From positions 4,441,799 through 4,505,798 of the forward strand of contig CM042086.1 of the NCBI GenBank assembly GCA_023512835.1: 64,000 nucleotides of DNA, given 5' to 3'. Positions 12,193 to 26,740 of the stretch are shown in pieces (position 1 is the first letter of the stretch; every line of letters starts with the position of its first letter). Under the pieces are notes generated by a model. It saw nothing but the letters and a program-made list of their open reading frames with translations. It had not been told where the DNA came from and searched no databases. The position numbers and the translations under genes were made by a program. Origin of the DNA: Taxillus chinensis (lineage: Eukaryota; Streptophyta; Magnoliopsida; Santalales; Loranthaceae).

Positions 12193-14796
12193 TGTAATGA
12201 CTCGTATTTGAGTGACCTTGTAAGTTAATTTATTGTTGAGGATGATAATATTTAAAATGCGTGATTGTTGACGTGAGCATTTTGGCTATAAGTAGGCTTA
12301 GTTTGGACTCTAAGGCTTCGTGGGGACATTTTAGTATTTTGAGTCTATTATTATTATTATTATTAATATAATTATTTAATATTGTGAGTTTGTTATTATT
12401 ATTATTATTATTATTATTGTTGTTGTTGTTGTTAGAGTTATTAAGGTAATTATTATTATTATTATTTTTATTATTATATTATTATTATAAATTAAAAGAA
12501 ATAAATTAGATTAAAAGGTATTAAGGGGATTGAAAGAGAAAAAAAGGAGAAAAGAAAAACCCAACGTTCCTGCATGCGCAGTCTGGATGAAGGAAGAAAG
12601 CAGAAAGCGTTCCTGATGTTCAATCCTTCGAAGCTTAATCAAGGTAGGTGAATCTAGATCTTTCGTTACTCTATTACATGAACACAGACCGTTAGAGAAA
12701 TACACGTGTTAAATCCTATTATTGCATGCATATATATATATATATATATGACCGAGTTTTTGGGGGTGTCGTCTATGGCCGTGCAACGTTGGGTGTTCCT
12801 TCCCAGGGGCGAGGTTGTTGTTCGATTCTTCCTCTGGGCAGATCTGCAGCGGCGTCTCTCTCCCCCGACGTGTTCCACACTTGCTGCGTCGTGGGTCTTT
12901 CGGTCGTTTTTTCGGTGACTGCTGGAGCGGATCGGGTCAACGCCTTCTTACGTTTTCTCTTGTATCAAGAATTATTATTATTATTATTATTTATATTAGT
13001 CTGTCGCTGGTGAACCAGGCCGATTGGCCTGGTTTTGTTTCCCTTTTCCGCGCGGACACATCAGTCATCACTGATGTCGAAAGGATCCATCCTTTGTATC
13101 AAGTATTATTATTGTTATTTATGTTAATCCGTTGTAGGTAAACCATGATATTTGGCCTGGTTTTGCTTTTCTTTTCCACGCGGGACACGTTGTGAGCCAA
13201 CACCATGGAATTTGGAGAAACGGGCATTGAATAGTAATAATAATAATGACCTATATAATACAATAATAAATTAATAGCTTAGACTATTAAAAATGAGATA
13301 ATCTTATTATTAGATTATCCCTTCCCTATTAAAGTGATCACTATCCGCTTAGGAGATACATATATAAATCTGAGGGGCTCGCATTATTATTGGGTCGTTG
13401 GTATTACTATAATTCGGGTACGTGGTCATTGGTATATTAGGTTTGGTATCAACTAATTATACCATTCTGTATTATTGGAACTAGGGTGTAATAGACTCTG
13501 AAACCATAGAAGACTTGTAAAAGTTATAACAACACACAGGCCATATCCTATACCTATTATATATACGTAAATACATAGATATATAAACATGTAAATATAT
13601 ATTAGTTAAAAATATATATATTCATAAGTATTGTTGGGTGTTATTTCATTAGTTTAAAATATTTATAAATATAGTTTAAATTCAATATTATTAATTTCAG
13701 ATTATAAATATTATTTGAGCTTGACAGTTAGTTTAATATTATAAATATTATTTGGGCTTGGTTTGGTTAGTCTGATTAAATAAATATTGTTTGGGTTTGA
13801 GATTGTAATTCAATATAAATATTATTGGACTTAATATTGTAGTGTAAATAATATAAATATTATTTGTGGCTTGACATTATCAATTTGATGATATATATAT
13901 ATATATATCATTTATGGTACGTTATTACTAGTTTGATGACTTAAATGTTTTGTTAAGCTATGGTATTGAATACTAATTATTGGAAAATTTTGTTTATTGA
14001 TTTTATGTGAGGAATTGGTGGTGGAGTTGGTTGAGTTAACCGTAGGTCCCATATAGGGCGGGCAAGAGGCCGTGGGTCCTCTATGTGGCTGGTTAACCCC
14101 GGTCCCATATGTGGCAGATTATCATTAGGGACACCACAGGTCCCACATATGGCTATCTAGTAGTGAATGGAATTCTTGAAGTTAGTAGTGGGAATTCCGT
14201 GGATGGTTGTGTTACCAATGTGAACCATTATTGACTGAAATGTGATGTGATGTCTTATTTTGAGTTTTAATGTAATTTAATTATAATAGAATGTAACACT
14301 ACACTAGCACAAGCATACACTGATCATATAGACCTAGGAATATATGTGATAGGATACTGGAGATGGGGATCACCTACTGGGCACACGTGCTCACCCTACT
14401 TTATTTTTATTTCCTACAGGGTGTAGGGAGTAGCTGGTGGAGCCATAGCGGCACAGGACGGGACAACCTTGGTATAGGATTTATCCTATAGACTTCGGTT
14501 GTTTACTATTTTGTTATTTTATTTTTCGGACTTGGGTCCGTGACAGTTGTATTAACTTGATTTGCTGGACCCTATTATTTTATGTTTATGAGTGATGATT
14601 CATTTTAGTAATATTGATTGCATTGGAATAATTATTGATTGTTTGTGAGTTCTATTGGGTCATTGGTAAGTACAATGCTACCCCCGTTGTGGTATTGTAA
14701 AGGATGGGAACTGTCACCAACCCCTCGACCCCTAGAGTGGGCGTGAGGGGCGTCGCGTTCCCAATTTTGTGGTTTCCAGAATTTGGGGGCGTGACA
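12193..14796 (-). mobile_element. Solo LTR, copy A (2604 bp) of a family also present at 33703
   Basis: On the minus strand the element starts TGTCACGCCCCCAAATTC (at 14796) and ends CAAATACGAGTCATTACA (at 12193), the TG..CA ends of an LTR. It is flanked by a perfect 5 bp duplication TAAAA (12188-12192 and 14797-14801). There is no coding domain, primer-binding site or second LTR, so a solo LTR is the simplest reading. Inside are ATT trinucleotide arrays (12345-12490), a ~130 bp internal direct repeat with GGCCTGGTTTTG (12950-13050 and 13085-13190), ~55 bp AT-rich repeats built on TAAATATTATTTG (13690-13890), and a ~40 bp repeat around GGTCCCATATRKGGC (14043-14155). It is diverged from copy B but collinear at both ends and around the middle. 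Confidence 0.85.
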
Positions 14797-14801
14797 TAAA
14801 A

Positions 14802-15801
<1,000 letters not shown>

Positions 15802-15899
15802 TTTTTGTTTGTTGGTTTTTTTTATTTTATTAAAATATTATTTTTTTTTTTTTATGGAGAGTTTCATGTCAACGCGCTAAGTATGAAAACTTCAAAAGG

Positions 15900-17766
15900 T
15901 AAAATATATAATAGGTTGACAACTACAGTAATAGAAGGCAAATCAATCAGCTAAGATTTTTAACATTCAATAAGAAGAGAAGCTTTATGAGATTAACGTC
16001 GTGACACCGATATTGTTTTTCTATGTGTCACGTGGCACAATTATTACCATTTATGTACAAAAACCCTAACAAAAGGTACATAATGTCATAAAACCTAAAT
16101 GTAATGATGACTTGTATATTTGAAACCTTATTAAGCATAGGCTTATAAAAACTAATCCATCACATCATTGTAGTGTGTGTTTTTTTGGAGAGAAAAATAC
16201 ATCCTAGCATTTATATATAGAGAAAATCCTATTTATTCTAGGAGCTTGTGCATGCATTCTATAGACTTTCAAACCAATTGTTTTAAGATTAATTATTATA
16301 TTGAGAGAGAAAAAAGTGTTATTCTTTGTAATAGTTGGTAAAAAACTATTCATCTTTTAGGGTTGTTGATTAAACATTATGTAATAATAGTGCCTTTATT
16401 GTAATACTCTTACAATATTAATATACAAAAAGTTTCACATTTTTTATCATCTTTTACATAATTATTTAGTATAATTAAGTTAACACTTTAATTTATGTAA
16501 AACTCCAAAGTTTTGAGGATATCTACACCCACACACACACACATTTAAATTCTTTGGGGCTAGCAGTTTACATTGCCACAAAATCCCACTACTACCTAAG
16601 TAACTTAATCATCAATGCACGTCGTACATATGTACATGTTGTATCTCAAAGCCTTTTTCTTTAACTTATTAAGGTTTGTGTAAAGCTAGACTCTCTCCAT
16701 AAGTTCACCTAAATGAGATCACTTTATGAAGTTATCAACATGCAAAATCCTAAACAGTTTAACCATCAAAAGCGAACACGTTTTAAATGATAAACTTCAA
16801 CCGATAATACTCAACAACTCTCTCTTTCTTTCTACTCCCATGTGTTGGATGTTTAACTTCATAAAACATGGTTTTTCGAACACATACGGATAGTCTAACT
16901 ATAGATTTATTGCCACAGCAACACATGTGATGTATTGTTTTGTTTTTTTTTTATAATTTTTGTTTTTTTTTTTATTTTTTTTTTTTTTTTTTTTTTTTTT
17001 TCTTTTTGTTTGAACACTGTAACCATAGTCATATCAATTATACTATTAAAATTTTGTAAGCAACCAAATACTTTTGTTGTTTCTAATTTGTGTTCCTAAT
17101 GAGTGATATAAGTTATTCTCTTACAACAAACACCAACAATTGCATAAAGGACTACTCACCATGCAAGCCTTTTAAACTATACAAAATCACTCAAAAAAAT
17201 GTACGCAATTGTTCAATCTTTGCAGTTGTTGCTTAGTAACTATACTATTCTCTTATACTATTGCTTGACTTATAATCTCCCATATTGTGTGACATTATCA
17301 CTCAAATATTGTGTGTCAACCATTAGAACAAACTATAAAGACTATGACTAACACGATTGCATTAAAACTGATATAGAGATTAATAAGGATAATTAATTGA
17401 CCATGGAATTAAATAGTCAGAGTTGTGATGAATCTTAGTTGCGAATCTTAGTTGCTAGTTCTTTATTTTCATATTATCTATTTTCTATAGGCGTAATGCT
17501 ATTTATTTATTCATCTTTCTTTTTGGTTTTAAATTTGGTTAAAATAATTCATTGAATTATTTAATTAAATAGGATCACATAAGTTAATAATCCATGTATC
17601 CACATGGGATTAACCCATTATTTATCTTATTTATATGTTAGGTTATCATAATATAAATTATGAATTTGTAGTTGTGTAGCACACTTATCAAGACATTTGA
17701 TGTCAGGCTAATTCTAAAAAAAAAGTCACTATATAATGAATTAAAAATATTATTTTTAAAATAAAG
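15900..17766. other. AT-rich intergenic DNA, nothing recognised
   Basis: No coding frame, structured RNA or bounded element is evident. A second T-rich stretch lies at 16938-17002. Confidence 0.5.
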
Positions 17767-17957
17767 GGTTAAGAGTATGTATGTTATATATGTTTTTTAT
17801 TTTCGTATTAAAAATATGATAGTTATTTTTAAGTACATAAAATATAAAACTAAAAATAATAAAATAATATTTTTAGTTTTATATTTTTTTATTCAAAAAT
17901 AATTATCATATTTTGAAAACAATAACAAAAAATGAGCAAAACAAACATACCCTAAAT
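17767..17957. mobile_element. Fold-back (hairpin) MITE-like element
   Basis: The left arm contains GTATGTATGTT, AAAATATGATAGTTATTTTT and ATATAAAACTAAAAATAAT. The right arm contains the complements TATTTTTAGTTTTATAT, AAAAATAATTATCATATTTT and AACAAACATAC. The whole ~190 bp is therefore close to a perfect inverted repeat. A partly similar hairpin sits near 28975-29135. Borders are approximate and no target duplication was fixed. Confidence 0.5.
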
Positions 17958-18577
17958 GTTTTAAATATTTGTTATTTTAACTAGAATTTTAAAGTATCTC
18001 GTATTTTTATATTTTTTCTGTTGTCTTATTTTGATTTTATAGTCCAATTAAACATATTTAGTGTTTTTAGTTCTTTTTTTTTTTTGCAAATTTTAAAATT
18101 ACTTCCAACAAGACTTTCCATATCATAACTGTAAACAAATTTATTAAAGGCATTCAAAAGAATTTATTTAAATAAAAATAAAACTCGACCAAAAAAATTT
18201 ATTTTATTTATTTTTTAAATGCACTCCCAACACAAAAAATGCAATGTACGACGTGATCTTTTAATAAGAAAAAAAAGAAAGAAAAAAGAAACTAATAGTA
18301 TCACATAAAAGAGCTTAAGGTTTAGATATGTCGGAGTTATTGCTATTGTTGTTTGGAAAAAAAATTTGAATATAAAATTGAAAAATTATTATCTTGAAAA
18401 TTATAGAAATCAAATAAATTGGGATTTTTTTATGATAAACATTGGATATATGATTTACCTTTCATCCTATAATTTTTATTCAAAATAAATCAAAAGATGA
18501 ATAAAATAGTTTTGAAATAAAACAGGCGTTAAATTACTTAAATATCATGCCAAATAGTGTCTATATTGAATTAAATA

Positions 18578-18740
18578 CTCTCTCTGTTTTAATAAAATAA
18601 TTTAAAATAATAGTATATATCTAAAACTAATCTAACACAATATTATTCACTTTTATTTATTAAAATATTATATTTTTTCAATGCATTTAATTTTTAATTT
18701 TTTTTCACAATTAATTTTAATCTGATTAAAATAGAAAGAA
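18578..18740. mobile_element. Stowaway-like MITE
   Basis: Begins CTCTCTCTGTTTTAAT after TA and ends ATTAAAATAGAAAGAA before TA. These give inverted termini of the Stowaway type with a TA target duplication. A second possible right end (..TTTTAGAGAG near 18817) also pairs with the left end, so the right border may be further out. Confidence 0.5.
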
Positions 18741-19059
18741 TAAAAAATAAGTTTTAAAAATATAAATTATTAAAATTTAAAAATTACTTTTAATTATTTT
18801 AATAAATTAATTTTAGAGAGATTGCTATTAATAAGGGTAATGGAGTAATGGGCTCGATATGATATTTGACTATTAAAAAAAGATAAGGTGCTTGACTAGA
18901 CATATCCCATGAGTGTGAGAAATAAACTACTCCTTTAAGAGCATTGCTAGCCAACTAGTTATTGTTTAGCCATAATTTAGCGAGAAAAAAGAATTTTACT
19001 AAATTTAGAGAGCGGGGAAAGTGGTGTGCAAATAACTGGTTCACCAATCGTGTGTCATT

Positions 19060-19620
19060 TTAAACATCTGCGTGGTGGATGGCCCGACGACTAAAGTTGG
19101 AGTCTTTCAGACTCTTGTGATTAGAGGATTGCTTGCACTCTTACCCCCTAATTCCCACGTCACAGAGAGTCAACTGTGGCAAACATCTGCGTGGTGGATT
19201 GTGGACTAGGGGCTAGGATGATGACTCGATCTGACTTCTGATACTGAGAGAGAGGGAACCGGAGGTGGGATGTCGGGCTCAGTCGGTGTCGATTGAGGCT
19301 TGGGGATGGGGTTGGGGACCATTTGTGACAGTTTGTTGTTGCCCGTTGCCGGACTGGGCTCAGCCAGGGGATTGGATTGCTGACATTCTAGTCGGCGTGA
19401 CCAAAGCTCTCAAGGCAGGAGGCAGGTGTACTGGTTTGTCATGGCCGCTGAGAAGGGTCTGCAAGTCCCTGCTTCCTTGTTTTCTTAAACCTCCCAAAGG
19501 ACTATTACTCAATAGGTGTTTAAGGCTGCAACTAACCTTCTCTCTCACAATTTCCAGCCAGTAGTTGCACAGTGAGGTGGGGATCTTTGGATGGCGTCAC
19601 AAGAGTCATTATTACTGCAT
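19060..19620. other. GC-rich unassigned block with an 18-19 bp direct repeat
   Basis: The words AAACATCTGCGTGGTGGAT occur at 19062-19080 and again at 19181-19199. The block that follows (to about 19600) is GC-rich and reads as short open frames without recognised domains. It lies downstream of the DUF604 gene. It could be decayed transposon sequence or non-coding transcript. Confidence 0.3.
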
Positions 19621-20102
19621 ATGCTATTAGCATAATAACATTACAACGTACTCTTTCTTTCCTCTTCTTTTTTGTTTTTTGAAAATTACTCTATTAATAA
19701 ATATTATAATGGGTACCAACACCAACCGCAGTCCCATGCAGCACAACAGAAATGGCACCATGTAAATAAAGCTTGTGGTACATGAGCATACTATAGTCTA
19801 AGCGGTACAACATCAGCATTCAGCAATGGCAGAACTACGCGGGACGAGAAAATTTTTCCTTACATGGTTTTGTCTTTGTTTGATTTAATAAGAGGATTGA
19901 ACTGGTCACGTGTCCGATGAATCGCATAAACACTACACTAAAACACTTTATACATTAACGAATTTTTCTCCCCACCATTGGATGGTCAAGGAACTTGGAA
20001 AGGGGAATTAAAAAAACATGAATTTATAAATAAAGTAAAAAAACGTAGACTCTTCCTCAAAAGAAGAGGGGAAAAAAAAGAGATGAAGGAGAGGAGGCCT
20101 GG

Positions 20103-23100
20103 TCAAACTTCACTGATCTCCCCATCTTCACATGCTCCCACATGCAGCACCATGCTCCCTAGTGTTTTTGAGTAATCCAACACCCTGCAACAATTTCTTC
20201 TCGGTGCCTGCCAACACGTTAAACCATATGAAATCAATAACAAAATAAACCACATCCACCATCAGACTATAACATAGACCCTCAAGATAAGAGCAATGTA
20301 TTTTGTTGTCCATTCCCGCGAGTCAGAACAAGATATAATGTCTGGGGAATATTGAAACAAAACTAGGGTGTTTTTGCAGAGGCAAAGGCAGTTGATAATG
20401 TTAAGGAATAAGGATCAGAAAACTATAGGCCCTGAACAACAAGCAACTTACCTTATCCCAGAGATGAGGGTCTGGTCTCTTATACACCCGGATGGTTTTA
20501 ATTTCTGATGGGTCTGCCATCTTCCACCGGCATGTAGGGTGAGGAACCCGGTGCCTCGCGTACTCACTCACTAGTTGAGTAGTCTTGGAATCAAATCTGG
20601 CCTTTGACAGGTAAAACACAAAGGGCTTTTGGCAGGGGTTCCGAGTGACTGGGCGGGTGTTGAACGCATAGCCCGTGTAATCAGCCCGACGGTACCAGTT
20701 CAAGAATGTCCTTGAGGGCATCTCAACCTCCCTGGGTGAGAAGATTCCCCGGAAGATCTGAACGGCGAATCCCCAGGAGACCGAAATGGTCCAGCTCTTG
20801 TCCTTGTTGTAGCAAATGGATTGCTGCATCAAAGCCGCAGAGTCAAGTTTCATGGGAATGGTGAGCCGCTGGAGGGCCTGGACCCTTGTCACATTTGGGA
20901 AAATGGGTTCAACCACATCAAGGTGATGGAGTGAAACCAAAGGTGTGACCGGGTGCGCTGCTAGTAGCCCAAACAAGTCTCCGTAGACATCATACTGATA
21001 ACAAATATAGAAGATCAAGAGTCACTCACAGATTCACCGATATTCATTTTGAGCTTACTATTCTTGTATCGAACCATTAGAATCATAATAAGCAGAATAC
21101 TTGAATCAAATGCATACCACTTAGCATCATAATACACACACACACACACACACATCCAAGGATAAAATCAATTTTATAAGAACAACACATTTTAAAAAAG
21201 TTAATAACCAATAAAATGATAAAACACAGATTTCGTGGCCTCCAAAAAACAAAAAAACAAAAAACAAAAAACAAAAACCCGAGCAAAACTTTTCAGACAA
21301 GGATGGTGTATCCAGCTAAGCTGTGGACTGCTATTTTGTATGTGACACAATAATTGGTGCCTGCAATTGTTGGGTAAACAAAAGGCCAACAAAGTAAACG
21401 CGTCGTTTCCCATAACAGTCTCTCGATTTATTACTATTTTTTAAAAAGAAAAAGTGTTTTTTACAGACAGGTTGGAGGAAATATTGGTGGGACCAAACCG
21501 CACAGCTGGCCAGATAAGCAGTCAATTGAGATTGCTGGCGCTCGTATTTTATGTGCGGATCACTACCGCCACCACCACACAACAATTTCAGTACACTAGT
21601 TAATTAAAAACACCAAAATGTCAGCAGCCAAATTCCATTATTTCATTAATATATTATTATATTAATTTTAAATTTTAAATTTTAAATTCCCACCGACACC
21701 GACACACGGCCACAGACCCAAGTCCAGCGGCTACCCATTCCCAATCAATAAAGCAATCATAAATATGGCCATTTGATACAAAATAAATTCGGCAGAATGC
21801 ACCGACTTTTTTAAATTAAATAATTTTAAATTCAAATTATTGTTTAAAAAACGGTCTATGAAACGCACAAAGCAATCACAAATAAATATATGTGCACATT
21901 GAGCAGAAAACATGATGACAACATTTAAAAGAAAACATGTCATAACAGCTGCACACAAAATTAAAACAAACCAGTGCACATGATATAACGTTACATGAAT
22001 AAAAAAATAAGTAAATGTGAATAGGCAGGGCAGAAGAGTAATAGTAAACCAAGATAACCATTTTCAAATAAATAGCAAAAAAAAAAAAAGTTGGGCTCCA
22101 ACACAGACCCAGCTCATATTATTCCAGTAAAATAATTAATAAAAGCAATCATAATTAATTAAATAAGCCCAAAACACACACACACACAATGCGAAGCAAT
22201 TAATGCAGAGTGAAAATTTGGCCCCACTTTTACTCATAAAAGTAGGGGGTAAAAGAAAAAGGTGTAATTGAGTGGGAATGAGCGAGTGGGAGTGAGTGAG
22301 TGAGTCACGAACCTGGTGGAAACCGAGGTGCTTAGTGAGTGGTACACCGAGTTCGGCCATACACGCCTGCATTCGGTCGTCGGAGCCGTAGAGCCCCGGG
22401 TATCGCTGTATGCACCGGTCCTGAATCTTCTCCAGAGCCACCGCCAGCGGGTAGCTGATGGCGAACCCGCCGCCGCCGTAGGCCATGCCGTACGAGAAGT
22501 AGATGTTTTGGAGGTGGCTCTCGGAGGAGCTCCCGATGTAGTACAGCTGTCGGTGGTCGTACTGGTTCAGGACCCGGATTAGATTCTCGGTCACGAACAC
22601 GGTGTCGTCGTCTCCCATCACGAACCACCTCACGCCCTCCATCCCCAGCCGCAGCGTCTCCGACACGATCCGCGAGATCCGGATCGCCGACCGGTGCCCC
22701 TGCCGGTTCTTGTAGGCGAACTTGGAGGTGTCGCCGGAGATCTTCACCGGCGGGAGGTTCTCGCCGTCGCCGCCGCCCCTGACGGCATCGTCGAGCCACA
22801 CGATGCCCCTCATCCTGTCGGGCCTGTACCACAACTTGATGTAGTCCTTGCGCTGCCGCCACAGCTTCGCCGACGCCGCAATGCCGAACACCACGTCGCC
22901 GATTTCCGTCGGCCGCTCCGGCGGGTCTCGCCGCCGGAGTGCGAGGCTGGCGGAACCGCGCGTGGCGTTGAAGGGCGGAGCGGATGAGGAGACGAGGCTG
23001 CGCTGGGAGGTGGAGAAGGGGTCGACGTCGCAGGCGCGTGAGGAGGAGACGAGCCTGAGCGTGTAGACGATGTAGGTGACGGAGACGAAGAGGATAAGCC

Positions 23101-23218
23101 AGACGATGAGGCGGGGGAGGGAGCGGCTCTGAGAGGCAGGGGCGATGGATGCGCAGGTAGGGTTTCTCATCTGCTCCCAAAGCGATTTCTCAGTCGCATC
23201 TGCTTGGCTTTTCTTCAT
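20103..23218 (-). CDS. DUF604 / GT31-like Golgi glycosyltransferase, complete, 3 exons, 517 aa
   Basis: DUF604 proteins are plant members of the fringe/beta-3-glycosyltransferase group; acceptors are mostly unknown. Exons: 23218-22313 (302 codons), 20994-20452 (181 codons), 20207-20103 (34 codons and TGA), all phase 0 with GT..AG introns. The start MKKSQADATEKSLWEQ was chosen because upstream sequence is a CT-rich leader. Residues ~35-55 (RLIVWLILFVSVTYIVYTL) form a type II signal anchor, so the enzyme should face the Golgi lumen. Then come DVVFGIAASAKLW, RGIVWLDD, the nucleotide-sugar/metal motif WFVMGDDDTVF, the glycine-rich YGGGGFAISYPLA and SDDRMQACMAELG. Exon 2 starts YDVYGDLFGLLAAHPVTPL and contains VSWGFAVQIFRG. 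Exon 3 reads APRRNCCRVLDYSKTLGSMV.., the usual Cys-containing tail. Length fits the family. Exon 1 is very GC-rich, unlike the rest of the window, which creates long antisense frames that are not genes. Confidence 0.94.
21122..21155. repeat. CA microsatellite in DUF604 intron 1
   Basis: About ten ACACAC units near 21132-21154 in the 1.3 kb intron 20995-22312. The rest of that intron is AT-rich without other features. Confidence 0.6.
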
Positions 23219-23303
23219 CTTTATTTTCCCCTCCTGACGACCCCTAATTCTCGGGCCCGGCAATGTAGAGCTGCTCAATAACCAAAACCCAGAAATCAAA
23301 ATC

Positions 23304-23392
23304 GAACATAGAGAGGGAGGGAGGGAGAGAGAGAGAGAGAGAGAGGGAGATGGAGACACGGACGACAACGACGAAGAAGAAGAAGAATCAAA
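23304..23392 (-). promoter_or_regulatory. CT-rich 5' leader of the DUF604 gene (GA/GAAGAA tract on plus strand)
   Basis: Positions 23311-23350 are GAGAGG/GA repeats and 23371-23388 are GAAGAA repeats. Read on the gene strand they form a CT-rich tract 90-170 bp upstream of the ATG. CT-rich leaders and Y-patches are common in plant core promoters. The GC-richer stretch up to about 23700 may contain the promoter or a non-coding leader exon. The role is inferred. Confidence 0.45.
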
Positions 23393-25223
23393 CGTTCGGC
23401 ATTGCTTCACGCTCCGGGCCTCGTCTAATTGTCCGAAAAAACATCAGATCTAGCTAGTGGACCCAGAACACCACAGATCTCTTCAATTCAAGATTCACAA
23501 TGATTCAACGATTTCAAGAACCCAAAATCTCCAGAATCAGAGCTCCAGCAAATGGCGGGAGAGCTACCGAGGGAGGAAGAAGCTGTCGGTGGAGGGAGTG
23601 GGGAGTGGGAACAAGGAAGGAGGTGGTGTTAATTTCCGAACTGAGGCGAGAGCATGCATCGCATCGCCTCGCCAGGTTGCACGCTCTCTTTTAGAAACAA
23701 CATCAACCCAAGTAAACCATGTACGACATTTATACGAAGGGCACATGTTTTTGTGGGTGACGTGGCATTTTGACGTTTTGTGGGCTTTGTTTGTGGGGGC
23801 CCACAACGCGGTTCAGCGGCAGCTAGCGCCTAGCGATATGTCTTCTGGTACATGGGTTTTTCCCGCATCCAACGGCCCTGGATTGGTCTCTCGTCCTTGC
23901 CCTCCGTGATGCCACCTGTACACAGCCGCTTCGTTTTCCAGGGCTCTCCTCCTTTTCGTTGAAGCGAACGAACGTGGAAAAGTAAAGGAAGAAAAGTTTC
24001 TGGTATTAGAAAGAAAAAAATTGGTCCAACTGCATCATAGCTGTTTGGCTCTGTAGCTAAATTCTGCTGTGATCCAGAGTTAGTTACACGAAATAGCTAC
24101 GAATGTGGCGGTGACATATTCCAATTGGCTACCAACACAAGGGAATAATTTATGGCTCCCTATGAATTGGAGTAAAACACATATAACGTTTGTATAACGT
24201 TTGGTCTAAAAAATTGATGAAATAAGATGTATGTATCAAGTGGTACGGCAGTATTATTTTTTAACACATTCAACGTTAGAAAGAAAAATGGATGAAATAA
24301 TATGTGTGTCATGAAGGGTCATTTGTATTATTTTTTTAAATAGTAAATTTGATGAATTAAAAATAGTTATAAGTGATAAAAATTCATCTGAACTTACCCC
24401 TCTTAAAAATAATCATGTTTTCAAAAATAATTTACCTTTGTCAAACGTATACGCAAAACAAATAACACTTATATGTCTTTGTGTCACATTTTTTTAAAAA
24501 TAACTCTATTTTATTAGTGGTTTGTTATTCACGTGTGCTTCTTTAGTTTAGGGTTTGATTGTATAGTGTTTTTACAATATTTTAGAGCATATGTGATGAA
24601 TAATACGATAAATAAAAAGAAACGTAAAATATATATGGTTCGATCAATGTAACGTATTTTACGGGTGGTGAAAATATTATTTGTATTAAAAGCAATTTGC
24701 TATAAACAATATCTCAATTAAAACATTGTCCTTAATGCAGTGAGTGATCTCTCTATCTCTTTTTAAATTCACTACACAATTACAAAACACAAAATAAAGT
24801 AAACTTACTCTCTATGGTTCTTCTTCTTTAAATTCTCCACACTCTTCAACGTTTCTTATTTGTACCTTTTTTTAATATCCCACAACACTTCTCTAAACTT
24901 GCATAAGCAATATACTTTTGCTAGTAGTTTTTGTTTTCTTTGAGTTGATTATAAATGAACATGCATCAATGAATGTCTAAACTCTCATACGGTGCCCTTA
25001 ACAGTATATATACTTTTACACATGGATACCTGACGTGACTTTAGGTATTAAAATAAGATACTTCATCTCCAACATTAGATCAATCAACTAGGATACCTAC
25101 CATGTGGTATTTATTATTTCATACATACGCCAATATGACTTCAAAATATGTAACTTTTATTATTTTAATTTAGTTATATTCGATATATGCATCTCTAAGA
25201 TAAGCTTCTTTCATTTATAACTT
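23393..25223. other. Intergenic DNA, GC-richer at left, AT-rich at right
   Basis: 23393-23950 is promoter-proximal and GC-richer, with open frames but no recognised protein. 24000-25223 is AT-rich with no supported gene. Confidence 0.5.
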
Positions 25224-26464
25224 CTAGAAATAGATCGTTTCAATATAGCATGCATAAACCAAACAAACTTGTTTCGACTTCAATTCGTCTAGCAATATGC
25301 ACTTTAACTTCATTGTCACCAAGTAACTGCATACTTTAACCATAATACACCATTTCTATATGGTGTCGACCTCTAAAACGCATCTTGTGCCAACTTAGTC
25401 TTGTTTTTTTGAGCTCCCATTTTGTGCTCCAAACTGTCTACTAAGGTTGTAAAACTACCTTATAGGGCTTTAAACTATAAATCAAGCTTAAGTACATCCA
25501 AAATGATTATATCACCAACCACATTACCATTATGATATTTTCAAACATTGGTTTATATAGCCAGGGCTTCCATATTACTCTACATTGCTTGTCACACTAA
25601 AATGAAACTGTCGATAGCAATTCAACTACACATGGTGTATTGGGAATACCAACAATCTACCCATAATCCATTTAATAGAGAATATCCAAATAGTTTAGGT
25701 TTTTCCCCCAATAAAATTCCAACATCATAGTAACCTAGGGTTTTTACTAAATTGATCAATTCTACACATCATAGATATGGAAGAAACATGGGAATAATGA
25801 GGAAGGATAAAACCATCTTGTTTCAAGCTATAATCAATCATTAAAACTATCGAGATCCTCTCTTGTCTCGCGTGAGTTCTCAAGATGCTACAGTCGTTTC
25901 CTAAAGCCTAAGTGCTCAACAGGGTTGATTCTCCTTGATTTTTTGGGTTTAAATGTTCCATGACGTCCCACAACTCTTTTACAAATCACCTAAATGCATA
26001 AAATAGGAAACCATTATCGTTATTTAAATTATACAGTGTTAGCACTGCCTTGACCTAGAAATAGGCCGTTTTGATCACTTTATAACATGCGTCAACCAAA
26101 TGAACTTGTTGCGACCTCAATTCGACCAACACAAATGTATTTTAATAATGTTATCACCAAGTAACTGCATACTTTAACTATAAAACACCATTTTGACATG
26201 GTGTTGACCTCTAAAACTTGTTCCACACGCCGATATAGTTTTGTTCGTTTATTTTACCTCCCTTTTGTGCTCCATACTGCCCACCAAGGTTTTCAAACTG
26301 CCTTTTAGGGCTTTGAACTCCAAATTAAATTTAAGTACAGTCAAAACGATTGTATCATCCACCATATTACTATTATAATATTTTCACACATTGTTTTGCA
26401 CACCTATAGTTTCCATACTTCTCTGCATCACTTGTCACACTAAAATGATACTTTTGACAATAAT
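25224..26464. repeat. Pair of diverged ~400 bp direct repeats (25224-25622 and 26054-26464)
   Basis: Both copies share CTAGAAATAGNYCGTTT, GTCACCAAGTAACTGCATAC or the near-identical ATCACCAAGTAACTGCATAC, ATGGTGTYGACCTCTAAAAC, TTTTGTGCTCCA, TAGGGCTTT and CTTGTCACACTAAAATGA in the same order and spacing. The 431 bp between them has no coding domain. They may be remnants of the two LTRs of a small element or an old tandem duplication. No TG..CA termini or target duplication could be fixed. Confidence 0.65.
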
Positions 26465-26687
26465 TACAAAAAATCTATTGTACTAGAAATATAAACAAGC
26501 TAACCTCTGTAATCTAGCTCATCACCATTTGAATATAAATAAATAAATCCCTTATCATGTTAACCATTTGTGTCTTCATAATTTCATCTTTTTTTAAAGT
26601 ATCACATTTATGTTCCACACTTGCCCATTTATATGTTTATATTGAATACTTTAGAAAAACTTTAAAAGATGCATTCCTTTAATTTTA

Positions 26688-26740
<53 letters not shown>

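Noticed and set aside
14043..14155. Regularly spaced repeats suggesting a CRISPR-like array
   Set aside because: Imperfect ~40 bp minisatellite inside a plant solo LTR, without conserved repeats and unique spacers.
22332..23180. Long overlapping frames in and opposite DUF604 exon 1
   Set aside because: They shadow a GC-rich exon; Arg/Pro/Ala-rich, no domains, and the real frame has clear family motifs.
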